Shown: positions 35,401 to 41,290, counted from the first letter of the stretch. The stretch: 64,000 nucleotides of DNA from Limnomonas spitsbergensis (GCA_037349105.1 JAYJMM010000039.1:6168501-6232500), one strand, 5' to 3'. Notes: generated from the letters alone by a model not told the origin. Made by a program: numbers and translations.

Positions 35401-37026
35401 CTGCAGCACATGCCATGCCATGTCATGGAAAGAGCATGCCATGTGTTCGTGGTGAAGGGTCATGTAAGGCCATGCCATTTCAATCAAGGACCATGGCATG
35501 CCATGTAAGGATCATGGCCTGCCATTCAACGACTCAAGGGGCTTGCCATGTCATTCAACTATTCAAGGGGCTTGCCATGCCATTCAACTATTCAAGGGGC
35601 TTGTTATGCCATTCAACTAATCAAGGGGCTTGCCATGCCATTCAACTACTCAAGTGGCATGCCATGCCTTTCAACTATTCAAGGGGCTTGCCATGCCATT
35701 CAACTTTTTAAGGGGCTTGCCATGCCATTCAACTATTCGAGGGGCATGCCATGCCATTTAACTATTCGAGGGGCATGCCATGCCATTCAACTATCTAAGT
35801 GGCTTAGCACGCAATGATCAGCCATGCCATGCCTATCATGCCGTTCAAGACCAATGCCATGCCGTTCAAGACCCATGTCATACCACGCAACGATCAGCCA
35901 TGCCATGCCATTCAATGAGCATGCCACATCAGGCCATACCATGCCGTTCAAGACCCATGACATACCACGCAAAGATTAGCCATGCCATGCCTTTCAATGA
36001 GCATGCCACATCAGGCCATGCCATGCAATACCCTTGACGGTCAACGCCGAGTGAGCGAAGGAGCACGCCATGCCACAGGACTTTAGGAACATGAGATACC
36101 AAACAAAGATAATGCAACGCCATGCCCTCGAAGGACGATGCCATGCCATGCCATGTCATGTCATGTCATGTCATGACATGCCATGCAATATCCTTGACAT
36201 GCCATGCCACATGAGTGAAGGAACATGCCATGCCATGCCATGCCAATCAAGGTGAATGCAGCGCCATGCCATGCAAGGGCCATGTTGTCGAAGGGCAATG
36301 CCATATTATACCATGCCATGCGAGGAGCATACCTTGTCATGCCATGCCATGCCATTCAGTGCCATGCGATGCCTTTTAAGCAGCTTATCCTGCCATGCCC
36401 TGCCGAGCCAGTCAGGGACCATGCCATGCCATGCAATAAACTAGCTAGTCAAGGGCAATGATATTTAATGCAAATGCCTTACCCTGCCATGCTTTCCAAA
36501 GATCATGCCAGGCCGTTCTGGGATCACGCCATGCCATGCCATTGAGGGACTATCCCATGCAAAGAACGCCCATGCTATGTCTCATAAGGCTCGTGTTCCT
36601 GACCTGCAGGTTTGGCCCGAGGGCTCTCAGTGTCTGCGGCGGGATCGTGCCCATCAAGTAGTTCTCCACCAGATGTATCGCCACCACAGCTGCATGCTCA
36701 AAATCCTGGGTGATCTCACAACTCAGGTGCAGGTTGGAGCCTAGTGCGGCTGTCATGGGTGCTGTTGTACTGCTGCTGTTGCTGCTGTTGCTGCAGCAGT
36801 AAACGCCGTGCCAGGAGCAGGGGCTGGCAGTGGAACCCCAAGCGGAGGTATTGCGCCATTCTGGGCCACCGGTCGCTTCGAAGAGCTGCATGAGCGCTTC
36901 GCGCTGCTGCTGCTGGCAGGCGGTGTCGCAAGGCGCGACGGGTTCCAGCGCTGCTGCTGCTGGCGAGGTGCTGCCTAGCAACGCTGCGGCCAGCGCGATG
37001 AGGAGGCGTAACAAATATCGCCGCAT
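5792..37026 (-). CDS. LRR receptor-like class III nucleotide cyclase (27 exons, probably 3'-incomplete)
   Basis: Predicted single-pass membrane receptor whose cytoplasmic part is a class III adenylate/guanylate cyclase. Exons in transcript order: 36604-37026, 32027-32273, 31520-31630, 29789-29905, 29341-29450, 28357-28460, 27309-27437, 25543-25633, 25233-25313, 24716-24838, 23676-23785, 22627-22674, 21986-22025, 21563-21574, 20778-20797, 19272-19330, 18384-18460, 17724-17956, 14998-15083, 14229-14287, 13684-13713, 13206-13268, 7701-8357, 7372-7443, 7019-7048, 6571-6636, 5792-5970. All have AG/GT borders and all phases join without a stop, giving about 1125 residues. The start is the ATG at 37024-37026 because it opens a signal peptide. 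Order: signal peptide 1-25, LRR region to about 370, Cys-bearing stretch, transmembrane helix near 485-507, cyclase from about 513. Metal-binding Asp are at about 541 (LTDVEGST) and 584 (TEGDAF). A segment expected after exon 21 was not found. The exon joins are my inference. Confidence 0.85.
6175..6560. repeat. TGTAGCTGAACTGA-type tandem repeat
   Basis: Loose 12- to 14-bp repeat of TGTAGCTGAACTGA. At about 6498-6515 it includes a second copy of the exon 26 donor edge (TTACCTGCATGATGCTG), 70 bp from the true junction. Confidence 0.85.
6645..7000. repeat. About 43-bp intronic tandem repeat (CACACTTGTTCACACTAGTG)
   Basis: Around eight diverged copies fill the intron between cyclase exons 25 and 26. 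Short plus-strand ORFs of up to 108 codons cross them and are repeat artefacts. Confidence 0.85.
7701..8357 (-). CDS. Cyclase exon 23: 219-codon Pro/Ala/Gly-rich insert
   Basis: Longest exon of the gene, phase 0-0, acceptor TGCAG and donor GTGAGA. It opens LARWPNLSNLGQYSEMLLKV, which could be a folded helix of the cyclase domain. It then becomes low-complexity: Pro/Ser-rich, an Ala run, Gln-rich QQQVQQLQ, and a Gly-rich end before SEHDTGTEPT. It is the most GC-rich stretch of the gene. Because a typical C-terminal cyclase strand (VLDCGIFAIK) occurs only after it, the exon appears to be a disordered insertion inside or just after the catalytic fold. Confidence 0.75.
8430..8462. repeat. (TA)n microsatellite
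   Basis: About 15 uninterrupted TA dinucleotides, just upstream (in gene orientation) of cyclase exon 23. Confidence 0.95.
9000..11737. repeat. 44-bp satellite array, about 60 copies
   Basis: Units contain CACAGCACGTCTCACCCC, TACCCCAAACCCTAAACC and CTGATATA; many have small deletions or CTAAAATA variants. On the minus strand each unit starts with a donor-like GTAGGGGTGAGAC, the same sequence that follows the candidate exon at 11742-11789. Lies in the intron between exons 22 and 23. Confidence 0.96.
11742..11789 (-). CDS. Candidate extra cyclase exon between exons 22 and 23
   Basis: A 48-nt open stretch bounded by AG and GTAGGG reads GATPFCPTVVPTDQSE in phase 0-0, so it would fit between exons 22 and 23 without breaking the frame. 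It lies exactly at the edge of the 44-bp array, whose units begin with the same GTAGGGGTGAGA donor-like word. No family motif supports it; the splice sites, the phase and the position are the only evidence. Confidence 0.35.
11900..12840. repeat. About 105-bp tandem repeat, nine copies
   Basis: The marker CAGCCTCCAGATCAGTGG recurs every 102-108 bp, with telomere-like TTTAGGGTCTAGG text between. Fills the 5' part (gene sense) of the intron after cyclase exon 22. No coding signal. Confidence 0.92.
13013..13198. repeat. C-rich repeat after exon 22
   Basis: C-rich tract with two copies of a CACCCACCTG-CTGTCCCCATCTC unit, starting 7 bp from the donor of exon 22. Confidence 0.75.
13206..23785 (-). 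CDS. Cyclase exons 11-22: class III cyclase catalytic domain
   Basis: The domain makes cAMP or cGMP from the NTP. Exon 11 (23676-23785) gives AVTLVLTDVEGSTELW with the first metal-binding Asp. Exons 12-13 give EWDTEVMSLAIDIHDR and VMREGMSKHFGYE. A 12-nt exon (VMTE) and a 20-nt exon (GDAFLV) complete TEGDAF with the second metal Asp. Exon 16 gives SFHDPFDAVSWCLSMQ. Exon 17 gives CNWPDELLHHHKAG. Exon 18 (17724-17956) is an acidic insert followed by FARVLYGNR. Exon 19 gives HPEGPVAWDHYTRQGIIFRG, exon 20 LRVRMAVATGG, exon 21 VTQRVEYFGQ, and exon 22 VLADSDTMKGVHALLNQLG. The residue before TEGD, often Lys in adenylate cyclases (VKTxGD), is Met here. The usual Asn/Arg pair after the YFG motif is not visible, and about 16 residues seem absent between exons 21 and 22. 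Substrate choice cannot be read from this. Confidence 0.87.
13340..13425 (-). pseudogene. Degenerate copy of cyclase exon 22
   Basis: Located 75 bp upstream of exon 22 in gene sense, with acceptor and donor retained (AG/GTCACT). It reads VLAVSDLC, then a stop, then out of phase ADSDSMAGVHAFPNRLGQQ. An insertion breaks the frame, so it cannot replace exon 22. Confidence 0.7.
13740..14220. repeat. About 25-bp tandem repeat (CTAATAGCCAGCGCCTCAC)
   Basis: About 18 alternating variants (CCTATAGCCAGCACATTAC and the above) fill the intron between exons 20 and 21, ending close to the exon 20 donor at 14228. Confidence 0.9.
15090..17170. repeat. 38-bp satellite array, about 55 copies
   Basis: Units contain GAGGCAGGAGTGTAGGATTG and ACATGACCAGGAGGGGCA. 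The array abuts the acceptor of cyclase exon 19, and its minus-strand text (CTCCTGGTCATGTCAATC) resembles the first bases of that exon. The unit is 2 mod 3 and has no stop in any minus-strand frame, so it yields overlapping ORFs of 843, 658, 423 and 271 codons. These are not genes. Confidence 0.96.
17200..17722. repeat. CCCCATGCACAC-type degenerate repeat
   Basis: About 40 variants of an 11-13-bp CATGCAC unit run up to the donor of cyclase exon 18. ORFs on both strands here are repeat artefacts. Confidence 0.9.
18265..18302 (-). repeat. Copy of cyclase exon 17 donor edge
   Basis: The text around the exon 17 donor (TGCGGCATACCTGGGCCA at 18375) recurs at 18276 as TGCGGCATACCTAGGCCA, about 100 bp further into the intron. 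Confidence 0.75.
18461..18915. repeat. Exon 17 acceptor duplications and G-rich repeat
   Basis: The exon 17 acceptor region (CTCTGGCCAGTTGCAGTC) recurs at about 18705 and in part at 18895. Between them lie about six diverged copies of a GGTGGGTGGGGAGGC / GGGAGGTAGTCTGTGGGC unit. Confidence 0.85.
19321..19680. repeat. About 62-bp repeat carrying the cyclase exon 16 acceptor edge
   Basis: The first bases of exon 16 and its acceptor (GGGATCATGGAAGCTGGGCA) are repeated about five more times with the intron tail ACACAAGGGGTTCAGGGTTA. Some copies also include GGAAACGGCGTCAAAGG from deeper in the exon. Confidence 0.92.
20130..20545. repeat. 14-bp tandem repeat (CAGGWTCTAAGCCA)
   Basis: About 28 copies, alternating CAGGATCTAAGCCA and CAGGTTCTAAGCCA, in the intron between exons 15 and 16. 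Confidence 0.94.
20810..21375. repeat. GATCAGCAGGACACATGGG composite repeat
   Basis: Composite of units GGATCAGCAGGAAAGATAAT, GGATGTGAATGAAAGATGGG and GGATCAGCAGGACACATAAG, repeated about five times as a block, directly upstream of the 20-nt exon 15. Confidence 0.9.
22200..22626. repeat. Polypyrimidine-rich intron stretch
   Basis: C/T-rich on the plus strand (TTCCCTCTCCTCCCC type), purine-rich in the transcript, just after the exon 12 donor. Low complexity; no exon. Confidence 0.85.
22680..22960. repeat. About 53-bp G-rich repeat (GGGGCATGTGGTCAAAGG)
   Basis: Five or six copies with GGGGCAGAAGGG text immediately upstream of the exon 12 acceptor in gene sense. Confidence 0.88.
22985..23300. 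repeat. About 120-bp repeat (GCAATCAAATCCCCAGTT)
   Basis: Three copies with GGGTTCAGGGTTGAGGG text, ending in a 12-base G run near 23281. Confidence 0.85.
23547..23614 (-). CDS. Alternative copy of cyclase exon 11 (exon 11b)
   Basis: A second copy of the active-site exon lies 61 bp downstream of exon 11. It has its own acceptor (ATTCCAG) and donor (GTAGGT) and reads GMSRPGKAVMLVLTDVEGST then GIW, keeping the metal-binding Asp. It starts in phase 0 and ends with the same two-base overhang as exon 11, so either exon, but not both, joins exon 10 to exon 12 in frame. It lacks the first 14 codons of exon 11. It may be a mutually exclusive exon or a decaying duplicate. Confidence 0.55.
24029..24054. 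repeat. (GGGA)n microsatellite
   Basis: Short GGGA run in the intron between exons 10 and 11. Confidence 0.9.
24120..24700. repeat. Partial transmembrane-exon copies within TGTAGCTGAA repeats
   Basis: Three copies of the 3' part of exon 10 with donors lie at about 24230-24290, 24345-24380 and 24527-24600. On the minus strand the copies read LLGVALLLLITSRLLWYGMG and, elsewhere, LHRMGLQQ, matching LLMTLGLLWYRMGPQ of the true exon. They are separated by GTGTAGCTGAA words. Confidence 0.8.
24716..25633 (-). CDS. Cyclase exons 8-10: Cys-bearing juxtamembrane region and transmembrane helix
   Basis: Exon 8 (25543-25633) reads NATSKRNCPPIVYP and ends DPYYYHFQ. Exon 9 (25233-25313) reads GCSCPPDATPIYIYG and has a closing Cys (AFSCKS). 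Exon 10 (24716-24838) has a Ser/Gly linker, then one strongly hydrophobic helix, GAVAIALGVTLLLLMTLGLL, followed by WYRMGPQ. This is the only clear membrane segment after the signal peptide, so the LRR part is outside and the cyclase inside. Exons 9 and 10 are phase 0-0. Three partial copies of exon 10 with donor sites lie just downstream (24229-24600). Confidence 0.87.
24860..25125. repeat. GGGTTCAGGGTAAGTGGGG repeat
   Basis: Degenerate repeat filling the intron between exons 9 and 10. Confidence 0.85.
25325..25495. repeat. AGAAGTAGAAGC purine microsatellite
   Basis: Imperfect AGAAGYAG triplet-like run between exons 8 and 9. Confidence 0.88.
25622..26205. repeat. About 40-bp repeat carrying the exon 8 acceptor edge
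   Basis: About 12 units contain GGAGGTGGCGCTGTG, which is the start of exon 8 with its acceptor, followed by GGCAGACAGGGAGGCTCAGG. Plus-strand ORFs of 128-162 codons across it are artefacts of the repeat. Confidence 0.94.
26220..27308. other. Intron between cyclase exons 7 and 8, without a recognised gene
   Basis: Contains short repeats (a TCACACTGAA run at 26370-26470; three 29-bp copies of CAAAGGACAGCGATCGACC at 26800-26885) and otherwise unique text. Short ORFs here show no family motif. Confidence 0.6.
27309..32273 (-). CDS. Cyclase exons 2-7: leucine-rich repeat ectodomain
   Basis: Six exons (32027-32273, 31520-31630, 29789-29905, 29341-29450, 28357-28460, 27309-27437) encode repeats of the plant-specific LRR type, seen in ALDLSSNHLSGPIP, HLDLDNNKLTGGL, HLSLSGNALTGQLP, LNLGLNQLSGSFP, ALARNRLTGVIP, ALDLSGNELTGTLP, CLLHNNRLTGTLPPG and ELLLGNNQLSGTLP. 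The xLxGxIP signature is that of plant LRR receptor kinases and predicts an extracellular ligand- or protein-binding solenoid. The last exon leaves the repeat pattern (SWLPSWLSFA) and forms the C-terminal cap. Nearly every one of these exons has partial copies beside it in the neighbouring intron, carrying one splice junction. Confidence 0.88.
27530..27795. repeat. Two copies of the exon 7 acceptor edge
   Basis: The exon 7 start with acceptor (CATACCGTCTGGAAGGGTGC and flank) recurs at about 27536-27600 and 27692-27755, with a G-rich GGGGGGCGGGGGG intron tail, in a unit of about 160 bp. Confidence 0.88.
27800..28345. repeat. About 65-70-bp repeat carrying the exon 6 donor edge
   Basis: Six copies of the end of exon 6 and its donor (fwd ACTCACGAGAGTTGCGGTTG) alternate with CTCTGCTCCGCCAACTG and CCACCAACCGCCCAGCC. 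The true junction is the last member, at 28356/28357. Confidence 0.93.
28545..28790. repeat. Partial copies of exon 6 start
   Basis: Copies of the exon 6 acceptor side (AGCAGCAGCTCCTGG) at about 28567 and of its body (GGCGAACGGCAGTTTGCC) at 28690-28790. The latter reads ELLLDNSQLIGKLPFATI on the minus strand and then degenerates. Confidence 0.8.
28865..29335. repeat. 34-bp array seeded at the exon 5 donor
   Basis: Nine units with AAAAGGGCGTACTCTGCTCC and GCTCCACCTATCAC. They resemble the exon 5 donor text CTGCTCCGCTCACCGTCAT, which also has a degenerate exon copy at 28866-28990. At 1 mod 3 with no stop, the unit is open in two plus-strand frames (135 and 165 codons); these are not genes. Confidence 0.92.
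29455..29745 (-). pseudogene. Partial copies of cyclase exons 5 and 4
   Basis: 29500-29570 repeats the start of exon 5 with its acceptor (TGCCAGCTCGGAGGGTGCCT). 29650-29745 repeats the 3' part of exon 4 (minus strand: GVIPAPIGMLPQGVLEVSG). Both lack one of the two splice sites or part of the exon. Confidence 0.8.
29975..30045 (-). pseudogene. Partial copy of cyclase exon 4, acceptor side
   Basis: Reads GGLVLNRLALARNRLTGVIP behind an intact acceptor (TTGTTGCAG), then runs into intron text without a donor. About 90 bp upstream of exon 4 in gene sense. Confidence 0.85.
30165..30595. repeat. 33-bp array, about 13 copies
   Basis: Units contain AATGTTAGGGTTTAGGTGGC and TAGTGCGCGAAGC. As 33 is divisible by 3, one plus-strand frame stays open for 163 codons with an 11-residue period. 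It is intronic and opposite to the gene, so I do not call it coding. Confidence 0.93.
30700..31410 (-). pseudogene. Four partial copies of cyclase exon 3
   Basis: Copies at about 30800-30870, 31000-31070, 31160-31240 and 31345-31400 resemble the 3' part of exon 3 (minus strand: LQGFTGSIVEIANTDLAGG, LQGFTRSVADIVDADLASG, LQSFAGSVAEIADADVAK). Several keep the donor GTGAGACCC. They are spaced 150-200 bp with TGTAGCTGAA words between. Confidence 0.85.
32274..33575. repeat. 136-bp array carrying the exon 2 acceptor and first LRR
   Basis: Nine extra copies of a unit that contains intron text, the acceptor and the first 24 or so codons of exon 2 (minus strand ALDLSSNHLSGPIPATAS). Copies are nearly identical; the true exon at 32273 is the last member. 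None has an obvious strong donor, so each can offer an acceptor but not a complete exon. ORFs of 77 codons at 136-bp spacing are shadows. Confidence 0.96.
33735..34090. repeat. 22-bp array (AGAGGGTCATATGCATGGAC)
   Basis: About 16 nearly identical units in intron 1, continuing as diverged GGACATGCATGGACA text to about 34720. Confidence 0.95.
35070..36560. repeat. CATGCC-rich repeat block in intron 1
   Basis: 35080-35340: about 55-bp copies of GCCATGCTTGCCATG. 35520-35810: about 30-bp copies of GCCATGCCATTCAACTATTC. 35820-36560: irregular CCATGCCATG text. The word CATG is extremely frequent on both strands. No exon is visible. Confidence 0.92.
36604..37026 (-). CDS. Cyclase exon 1: signal peptide and LRR N-terminal cap
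   Basis: 141 codons, phase 0, donor GTCAGG. It begins MRRYLLRLLIALAAALLG, a basic n-region and hydrophobic core with an Ala-rich cleavage region, so the product enters the secretory pathway. Next comes a plant-type LRR N-cap: ALMQLFEATGGPEW, then a Trp/Cys motif SPCSWHGVYCC. The exon ends in LRR text (ALGPNLQ) that continues perfectly into ALDLSSNHLSG of exon 2, which shows that nothing is missing across the 4.3-kb intron. A Ser/Asn-rich stretch lies between the cap and the first LRR; it is encoded by a CTG-type triplet run near 36770-36800. Confidence 0.88.
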
Positions 37027-37831
37027 TTGCCCCCCTGGCGACGTCAGCACCCCGGCCTACAGGCGGACTGTGTCTCCATCAGAGAAAATTGTTAGTAATC
37101 GGAGGCGTGGTACGAAAAAAGGCGTCGCGCTCGCAGGTTGCACACGTTGGCTTTGTGGCGCGATGACTTGAGGGAGGGATGAGAAATAGGGGAATGCCGA
37201 TGACTCAAGCGACGGACTGGGTAGCAGGGCCTGCCCGCTGTATATTTATCCAGCCTGCGTTTAAAGTGGTGGCCGGAAGCATAATCCCGTCATAATCCTC
37301 CTACACGATCACAATGCAAGCCAGTCATTTCTTTACAAAGCTTACAATTATGTATGCCTTGCATGAATGACGCTTCAAGTTCAACATTCGTTTCCTACTT
37401 GGTGGGACGACCAGAGAGAGGCCACGTGCCCGAAGCAACCGACGTGGCCCACGCGTATTTCCTAGCCAGAAAAAGTGTCAAAGCTGCGTCGTACGGGGAT
37501 GACTGCTTCAGTTACTTGAGGCATAATCGACGCGCCTCACCACGTCACCCCAGTGTTTGAAACCTCACTGTCGGCAAACGTTTATTATGGTGCAGTGCGG
37601 CACCACTGCTGTCAGTCCAGTTGCCGAGCAATGCTGATATCGGTGCCGACTGTCAATCTTGCTTTGTTCAATAATTGTTCAGCATGCATGCCACCGCATT
37701 TTAGGGTTTGCAGTTTGACAGTCGCCTACGTGGCTCATACACAGTTTGATAGCTGACTGCGTGGTTCCGGAATCTCCGTCGGTGACAAGCGCTGGCTCGG
37801 CTTGCGAAAGGAATTACGTATACTCTCTCAA
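37027..37831. other. Upstream region of the receptor cyclase gene
   Basis: Non-repetitive DNA between the cyclase start codon and a possible plus-strand gene. It should hold the cyclase promoter. I see no clear TATA box or family motif; short ORFs look random. Confidence 0.4.
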
Positions 37832-38341
37832 ATGCAAAGGAAAATTTACGATGCTGCTGGCGGCACAGTAGGTAGTTTTGTGAATCGCCGTGTCAGGGAG
37901 GAAAATGAGCGAGGAGGGATAGCATTCAGGGCATGGAGGGAGTGGCCCTACCCCAACGATCCGGAGTTCATTACTCCGCAGGCAAGTAAAAAATAGCATA
38001 GAAAGTGGTTCAATTAAGTCACTGGCTCTTGCTGTTGTGAGAATAGATCAACCATATGAGGTATAATGCAGAGGCTGAACAAGCAACAGAGAATTGCTAA
38101 CGTGAGATCATGTGCCGAGGAGGCAAAGGGAATACTAGATCTTGAGGTTAGTGTCTTGTTACGGTAGTTTAAGGTGAAGCCCAGGGGGTGCATCCCAGCA
38201 GAATACTGGCAATAATTGGACATAATTTTGAATGTAATGCCTACACCCCTATGATGTGATATAAATACCATTGCACTGACGTGAATACATGCATGTGACG
38301 CCTACTAGCTTCAGGCAGAGGTTGATGGACTTACATGCTGA
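37832..38341 (+). CDS. Possible small three-exon gene or transposon fragment, unknown function
   Basis: Three stretches join in phase 0: 37832-37981 (ATG; reads MQRKIYDAAGGTVGSFVNRR and ends WPYPNDPEFITPQ), 38072-38146 (RLNKQQRIANVRSCAEEAKG and ILDLE) and 38315-38341 (AEVDGLTC, stop). The total is 83 residues. The first donor would be GCAAGT, the usual GC-AG form; the other sites are normal. The start may lie further upstream. I recognise no family. An alternative frame over the last part (ATG at 38289, stop at 38453) is Ala/Glu-rich. A mobile-element remnant is possible because LINE sequence follows. Confidence 0.3.
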
Positions 38342-38752
38342 CCTGGATGACGAGAATGTCCAACATCAGCCAGCCACTGTAGCTGCTGCCGTCGAAGCTG
38401 CTGCCGCCGAAGCTGACGTTGTTGAAGCTACCGCCGCCAAAAAAGCCCAATGAACCTGACTAAATTAAAAACCGACAGCCCGACATACCACCGACTGCAC
38501 AGACCTGCGGCGACCTACCGCGCCTGGTGATTTTTGGCCCATACGGGCCGTATCCTCACTGTGTCCCCGAGCACAGATCTGCGGCGACCTACCGCGCATG
38601 GTTCCAATCCACGGCGGTTGCCGTGCTGGTGCAAGCGAGGAGCCGCACTAGCCAGAGGGAGTGTGCTTAGTTGTGTGTGCATACATTTGCGACTGCAGCT
38701 GGGCGCGATCAGCACGGCTGATACCAGAGGACGGCGCAACGGTCAGCGGTGA

Positions 38753-39031
38753 GAGACACGCTGCTGCCAGCGGTGTTGGGCACGGGGGGGTAGCGAGCAG
38801 GTGGAGGATGCGCTACATGTATGCTTCCAGTGCCCTAGTGTCAAGGAGGAGTTACAGGACCGGGGGTGGGCAGGTCCTCCGGGTGCTGCCACTAACTTCC
38901 ACCAGCTGTACCAGGCTGAGCAGGGGTGGGATGCACTTGCTTTTATGGACTGTGTTGAGGGCATTGTTGAGGGTAAGTCTCTAGGGATTCTGAGGCGCCG
39001 GTGTCGTTTGCCTTTCCGGCCTTCCCTTTAG
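38753..39031 (+). pseudogene. LINE ORF2 3' end (reverse-transcriptase C-terminal zinc knuckle)
   Basis: The plus-strand frame reads RCCQRCWARGG then VEDALHVCFQCPSVKEELQD, i.e. C-x2-C followed by H-x4-C, the zinc-knuckle pattern at the C-terminus of many non-LTR retrotransposon polymerases. It then continues to a stop at 39029-39031. The frame is closed upstream at 38750, so only a 5'-truncated tail is present. A diverged second copy of the tail begins near 39100. Confidence 0.6.
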
Positions 39032-39335
39032 TTATTTTTTGTTGTTGTTTGCCCCGTTTTTAGTTTCCTCTCTTCTCCTTTCTGATCGGGCCCTCGCGGC
39101 CAAGCAGGGGTGGGATACGCTTGCTTGTGTGGACTTTTCTTTTTTATAGGCTTTGTTGGGGGCTAGTCTTTAATGAAACTCAGGTGTCGGACTTGGTCTT
39201 CTTTGCCTTCCCGGCCTCTCCTTTTGTTCCTTTCCCCCCTCTTCCTTTTAGTTTCTTCTTTTCTCCCTTCTGAAGAGTTACGCGCCCACGCGGCCGTGCT
39301 TTGAGCGGGCCCATAGGTGTAACGTTATTGACATA
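39032..39335 (+). mobile_element. LINE 3' tail, partly duplicated
   Basis: T/C-rich 3' region with two versions of GCAGGGGTGGGAT...CTTGCTT text (38925 and 39105). It ends in GAGCGGGCCCATAGGTGTAA, a terminus shared with 61210 and 61910. Confidence 0.5.
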
Positions 39336-39384
39336 TTTCATCATGGGAATATCTCATATGCTAGCCGCTCAGCCAGAGAAATTG

Positions 39385-40815
39385 ACTTACAGCCGGGAGG
39401 AATGCCGCACAACCTGAAGGAATGCCGCACAGCCTGAGAAAATGCCTCACAGCCGGGAGGAATGCCGCACAACCTGAAGGAATGCCGCATAGCCTGAGAA
39501 AATGCCTCACAGCCGGGAGGAATGCCGCACAACCTGAAGGAATGCCTCACAGCCTGAGAAAATGCCTCACAGCCGGGAGGAATGCCGCACAACCTGAAGA
39601 AAAGCCGCATAGCCTGAGAAATGCCTCACAGCCGGGAGGAATGCCGCACAATCTGAAGGAATGCCGCACAGCCTGAGAAAATGCCTCACAGCCGGGAGGA
39701 ATGCCGCACAACCTAAAGGAATGCCGCACAGCCTGAGAAAATGTATCACAGCCGGGAAGAATGCCGCACAACCTGAAGTGAAGGAATGCTACACAGCCAG
39801 AGAAAATGCCTAACAGCCGGGAGGAATGCCGCACAACCTGAAGGAATGCCGTACAGCTAGAGAAAATGCCTAACAGCCGGGAGGAATGCCACACAACCTG
39901 AAGGAATGCCGCACACCTTGAGAAAATGCCTCACGGCCGGGAGGAATGCCGCACAACCTGAAGGAATGCCGCACAGCTTGAGAAAATGCCTCACAGCCGG
40001 GAGGAATGCCGCACAACCTGAAGAATGCCGCACAGCCTGAGAAAATGCCTCACAGACGGGAGGAATGCCGCACAACCTGAAGGAATGCCGCACAGCCTGA
40101 GAAAATGCCTCACAGCCGGGAGGAATGCCGCAGAACCTGAAGGAATGCCTCACAGCCTGAGAAAATGTCTCACAGCCGGGAGGAATGCCGCACAACCTAA
40201 AGAAATGCCTCACAGACTTAAAAAATGCCTCATAGACGGGAGGAATGCCGCACAACCTGAAGGAATGCCGCACAGCCTGAGAAAATGCCTCACAGCCGGG
40301 AGGAATGCCACACAACCTTAAGGAATGCCTCACAGCCTGAGAAAATGCCTTACAGCCGGGAGGAATGCCGCACAACCTGAAGGAATGCCGCACAGCCTGA
40401 GAAAATGCCTCACAGCCAGGAGGAATGCCGCACAACCTGAAGGAATGCCGCATAGCCTGGGAAAATGCCTCACAGCCGGGAGGAATGCCGCACAACCTGA
40501 AGAAATGCCTCACAGCCTGAGAAAATGCCTCACAGCCGGGAGGAATGCTGCACAACCTGAAGAAATGCTGCACAGCCTGAGAAAATGCCTCACAGCCGGG
40601 AAGAATGCCGCACAACCTGAAGGAATGCTGCACAGCCTGAGAAAATGCCTCACAGCCGGGAGGAATGCCGCACAACCTGAAGGAATGCCTCACAGCCTGA
40701 GAAAATGCCTCACAGCCGGGAGGAATGCCGCAGAACCTGAAGGAATGCCGCATAGCCTGGGAAAATGCTTCACAGCCGGGAGGAATGCCGCACAACCTAA
40801 AGGAATGCCTCACGC
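39385..40815. repeat. 60-bp array made of three 20-bp subunits, about 24 copies
   Basis: Each unit is GGAATGCCGCACAACCTGAA, GGAATGCCGCACAGCCTGAG and AAAATGCCTCACAGCCGGGA. Divisible by 3 and stop-free, it gives ORFs on both strands (391 codons minus, 221 plus). The 20-codon period and lack of any start context argue against coding. Confidence 0.94.
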
Positions 40816-40824
40816 AAGCAGGCA

Positions 40825-41290
40825 GGCCAGCATCTCCAGGCTGGTGCGCAAGCTGCGTAGTAGCTCCATGTTGGCGTCGGAGCTTAGTTGGCAGCATGTC
40901 CAGGCTCCATACTGGTGCGCAAGTAATCTTGCCAGCAGTACTAGTCTGGCGTACAAGCAAGCAGACATGCAGCTCCAGGCTGTGGCATAACCTGGGCAGA
41001 AGGTCTATGCTGGCGTGGAAGGTTGGCAGCACGTCCAGGCTGAAGCGGAAGCAAGCTGTCCAGCAACTTCATTCTGGTGCGCAAGCTGGGCAGCAAGTCC
41101 ATGCTGGGGCGGAAGCTCGGCAACAAGTCTAGGCTGGTGCGCAAGCAAGCTGGCCAGCAGTACTAGGCTGGTGCGCAAGCAAGCTGGCCAGCAGTACTAG
41201 GATGGTGCGCAAGTTATGCAGCAGGTCCATGTGGTCGCGAAAGCTTGGCATCAGGTCCAGATTGACGCGAAAGCAATTTAGCCAGCAGCT
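40825..41290. repeat. CAGGCTGGTGCGCAAGCAAG repeat
   Basis: Loose tandem repeat of 35-45 bp with GCTGGCCAGCAGTACTAG, contiguous with the 60-bp array. Confidence 0.85.

Noticed and set aside
39857..41032. 391-codon minus-strand ORF and the 221-codon plus-strand ORF at 40325-40990
   Set aside because: Translations of the 60-bp tandem array with a strict 20-residue period on both strands; no independent coding signal.
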